Assembly: GCF_002797435.1 (NCBI RefSeq)
Contig: NZ_PGEN01000001.1
Coordinates: 3,160,501 to 3,224,500 of the forward strand
From: Sphingomonas koreensis
GTDB lineage: Bacteria; Pseudomonadota; Alphaproteobacteria; Sphingomonadales; Sphingomonadaceae
DNA: 64,000 nt
Direction of reading: 5' to 3'
Shown here in pieces: positions 62,152-64,000 of the stretch. The position numbers and the translations under genes were made by a program. The first letter of the stretch is position 1; every line of letters starts with the position of its first letter. The notes under the pieces were generated by a model. That model was not told the DNA's origin and did not search any database. It saw only the letters and a list, made by a program, of their open reading frames with translations.

Positions 62152-62388
62152 ATGGGCACCGCCAGCCTGGATGAGAGATACCCCGCAAACGGGTCGATCG
62201 AGCCGATCAGCGTTCGCATCCCCACCGCCGTTGCCATGACCGGGCTGAGCCGATCGAGGATCTACGAGCTGATCGCTTGTGGCGAAATCCAGATCGCGAA
62301 GGACCGACGGAGCACGCTGATCATCGTCGCCAGTTTGCGGGAGACGGTGCGGCGGAGGATCGTAGACCGAGATTTGCCGACCGGGTAG
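62152..62388 (+). CDS. excisionase-like helix-turn-helix protein
   Basis: This 78-aa protein is called from ATG 62152; GTG 62143 overlapping the previous stop is an alternative. SVRIPTAVAMTGLSRSRIYELIACGEIQIAKDRRSTLIIVASLRETV is an AlpA/excisionase-type winged helix. It closes the transfer operon and may act in excision or regulation. No integrase gene follows in the window. Confidence 0.82.
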   Translation: MGTASLDERYPANGSIEPISVRIPTAVAMTGLSRSRIYELIACGEIQIAKDRRSTLIIVASLRETVRRRIVDRDLPTG

Positions 62389-62469
62389 CGGCCTCGGTCC
62401 GTCGCGTTCCCATAGGCAGGCGGCGAGACACTCGTTCCATTTGTTCTTGTTTTGTGCCATTTCTTCGGC

Positions 62470-62673
62470 ATGGAACGATTCGCCCCAGAGCCCTCGCGTG
62501 CCGCCATCTCATCCGCCATCCTTGCCGCGCCAGGATGGGCGCGCGTCGGGATCACGATGCCGAATGATCGATTGCGTGCGGAGGCTGCGGAGGAGTTGGC
62601 GCGCGCGATCGTCGATCGGCTACATCACACTGAGCCCAGCCTGGATATGGACCAGTTGACGCTGCCAATCTGA
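62470..62673 (+). CDS. small DUF6771-like protein of sphingomonad elements
   Basis: This 67-aa protein is called from MERFAPEPS (62470), with no strong ribosome site. The core SRAAISSAILAAPGWARVGITMPNDRLRAEAAEELARAIVDRL matches small proteins I associate with DUF6771 in sphingomonad mobile elements. Function is unknown. It is the last recognisable element gene before the persulfide dioxygenase. Confidence 0.6.
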   Translation: MERFAPEPSRAAISSAILAAPGWARVGITMPNDRLRAEAAEELARAIVDRLHHTEPSLDMDQLTLPI

Positions 62674-62762
62674 CCGCTTTCGGCTTCGAACTTCGGTTCT
62701 CGGTCGATCGCCAGAAGCTGCCGCGCCGAGCTGGGCTAGACGGCTCCGTTTATTGGCCCGGC

Positions 62763-63638
62763 TTAACCTGCATGGCCTTGCCACTTCACCGGTATCCGCA
62801 GGTAAGTCACGCCGTTTGCCTCCGCCTCGTGGAACCGTCCCGCGCGAATGTTGACCTGAATCGAGGGTAGCAGCAGCTTCGGCACCGCAAGTCCGGCATC
62901 GCGTTGCTCACGCATCGCGACGAACGCATCCTCGGTCACGCCATCGTGCACATGGACACTGGCCATGCGCTGTTCTCGCACCGTGGTCTCCCAGCAATAC
63001 TCGTCCCGGCCTGGCGCCTTGTAGTCGTGGCACATGAACAAGTGTGTGTCGTCGGGCAACGACAGCAGGCGCTGAATGGACCGGTACAACGTGCGCGCAT
63101 CGCCACCGGGGAAGTCGGCCCGCGCTGTGCCATAGTCGGGCATGAACAGCGTGTCGCCGACGAAGGCCGTGTCGCCGATCCGATAAGCGATGTCCGCCGG
63201 CGTGTGCCCCGGAACATGCAGCACTTCCACCTCCAGCGCGCCGATCGCGAAACGATCGCCGTCCTCGAACAGCCGATCGAAATCGGAGCCGTCGGTCTTC
63301 AGATCGGTCATGGCGAAAACCGGGCGGAAGATGCGCTGCACGTCGCGAATATGCGTGCCGATGCCGATCCATGCATCGGTGTGAGCCTTGATGAACGGAG
63401 CGGCTGACAGATGGTCGGCGTGCGCGTGCGTCTCCAGCACCATCTCGACGCGCCAATCCTGATCGCTTGCGAACGCAAGGATGCGTTCCGCCGAGCGCGT
63501 GTCAGCAACACCACTGGCCAGATCGAAGTCGAGCACCGGGTCGATGATGGCGGCGGTGCGAGTGGTGGGGTCACCGACGAGGTAGCTGATCGTGTTCGTC
63601 GGCTCGTCGAAAAAAGCCTCAATATGGGGCCGGGTCAT
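62763..63638 (-). CDS. blh: MBL-fold persulfide dioxygenase (Blh/ETHE1-like)
   Basis: This 291-aa protein is called from MTRPHIEAFF (ATG 63638). The metallo-beta-lactamase fold has THAHADH (metal ligands), VPGHTPADI, VGDTLFMPDYGTARADFPGG and MCHDYKAPGRDE, the pattern of ETHE1/Blh sulfur dioxygenases that oxidise glutathione persulfide during sulfide detoxification. It is transcribed divergently from the BigR-type repressor gene and shares its operator. Confidence 0.9.
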   Translation of the reverse strand: MTRPHIEAFFDEPTNTISYLVGDPTTRTAAIIDPVLDFDLASGVADTRSAERILAFASDQDWRVEMVLETHAHADHLSAAPFIKAHTDAWIGIGTHIRDVQRIFRPVFAMTDLKTDGSDFDRLFEDGDRFAIGALEVEVLHVPGHTPADIAYRIGDTAFVGDTLFMPDYGTARADFPGGDARTLYRSIQRLLSLPDDTHLFMCHDYKAPGRDEYCWETTVREQRMASVHVHDGVTEDAFVAMREQRDAGLAVPKLLLPSIQVNIRAGRFHEAEANGVTYLRIPVKWQGHAG

Positions 63639-63656
63639 AATCGTCCTCCGTTTGGC

Positions 63657-63690
63657 TTGACTATATATTAGCATATACTAAATTAGCAAT
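63657..63690. promoter_or_regulatory. shared AT-rich operator/promoters for blh and the ArsR regulator
   Basis: TTAG-CATATA-CTAA (63668-63681) is a dyad in AT-rich sequence. On the plus strand TTGACT (63657-63662) and TAAATT (63679-63684) form a promoter; on the minus strand TTGCTA (63689-63684) and TATAGT (63665-63660) form another. Binding here by the divergently encoded repressor would shut both genes. Confidence 0.7.
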
Positions 63691-63706
63691 ACCTAACGGA
63701 GTAACG

Positions 63707-64000
63707 ATGATGCTCAAGCCGCCCATGGACTTGGCGACGTTCGAGGCGAAGGCCGGGCAGGTTGCCGACACACTGAAGGCGATCGGCAATGCCCGCCGAC
63801 TGATGCTGCTTTGCAAGCTCGTCGAGCATGGCGAGGTGACGGTGCGCGACCTCGCCAGCGATGTCGGGTTGTCGCAGTCGGCCTGCTCGCAGCATCTCGC
63901 AAAGATGCGCGACGAGGGGCTCATCGCTTTCCGGCGCGACAGCCAGACGCTTTGGTATCGGATCGCCGATCCGCGCGTCGAGACGCTGCTCACCACACTT
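63707..64000 (+). CDS. bigR: ArsR-family persulfide-type repressor (BigR/SqrR-like), cut by window end
   Basis: The visible 98 residues start at ATG 63707 (or 63710) after CGGAG. ADTLKAIGNARRLMLLCKLVEHGEVTVRDLASDVGLSQSACSQHLAKMRDEGLI is an ArsR winged helix. The Cys in LMLLCKLVE is at the place of the first sensing Cys of BigR/SqrR; the second would lie beyond the window. Pairing with a Blh gene supports a sulfide/persulfide sensor. The gene continues past 64000. Confidence 0.88.
   Translation, partial: MMLKPPMDLATFEAKAGQVADTLKAIGNARRLMLLCKLVEHGEVTVRDLASDVGLSQSACSQHLAKMRDEGLIAFRRDSQTLWYRIADPRVETLLTTL

Noticed and set aside
1..64000. tRNA, rRNA, CRISPR and insertion sequences
   Set aside because: No cloverleaf-like block, regular direct-repeat array or transposase-like reading frame was noticed on reading both strands; a tool search was not possible.

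Overview
The window looks like DNA of a sphingomonad (Sphingomonas, Sphingobium, Sphingopyxis and relatives; Alphaproteobacteria). The reasons are high GC, FecI/FecR/TonB-receptor signalling, a proteobacterial lasso-peptide locus with a prolyl-oligopeptidase-type isopeptidase, and a trb-type conjugation module of the sort common in sphingomonad integrative elements and plasmids. It is gene-dense and mostly accessory DNA. I saw no rRNA, tRNA or CRISPR array.

1-16.7 kb is a divalent-metal resistance island. A MerR regulator sits between two cation-efflux genes, each with its own MerR-type operator. A long minus-strand operon follows: His-rich exported protein, CzcC, CzcB, CzcA, a CDF-like exporter, a P1B-4 metal ATPase (CzcP-like), an acyltransferase, an SRPBCC protein and a SANT-like protein, most joined by 2-14 bp overlaps or gaps. 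A second small His-rich exported protein and a TolC-like outer-membrane protein are transcribed away from it. The TolC C-terminus is replaced by unrelated sequence, which looks like an island edge.

17.2-29.2 kb is a lasso-peptide and quorum-sensing region. An ECF sigma factor, its FecR anti-sigma factor, a TonB receptor with a signalling (STN) domain and a secreted lasso isopeptidase run on the plus strand. They converge on a minus-strand A-B-C set: a 43-aa lasso precursor, a fused RRE/leader peptidase, and an asparagine-synthetase-like cyclase. The precursor gene is missed by ordinary gene finding because of its length. Its predicted core has an eight-residue Gly1-Asp8 ring. Directly upstream lie a GntR regulator, a phytanoyl-CoA-dioxygenase-like enzyme, an AHL synthase (LuxI) and a LuxR regulator. 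The lasso A promoter and the luxR upstream region share a 15-bp palindromic element, which suggests common control.

29.4-62.7 kb is a conjugative element: a frameshifted DUF2285-type regulator, DUF2958, ParB, DUF736, HTH, TraF, lytic transglycosylase, a DUF3363-type relaxase, TraG and TrbBCDEJLFGI, DUF2274 and an excisionase-like HTH. No integrase or replication initiator is seen, so the element probably extends outside the window or is mobilised in trans. Three cargo blocks look defensive: (a) an uncharacterised large protein with a PD-(D/E)XK-like core, coupled to a zinc-ribbon protein and facing a PIN-like protein; (b) a Gabija-like pair (OLD nuclease plus UvrD-like helicase); (c) a fused MNT-HEPN protein.

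62.8-64 kb holds a persulfide dioxygenase (Blh type) and a divergent ArsR/BigR-type regulator cut by the window end, sharing an AT-rich palindromic promoter.
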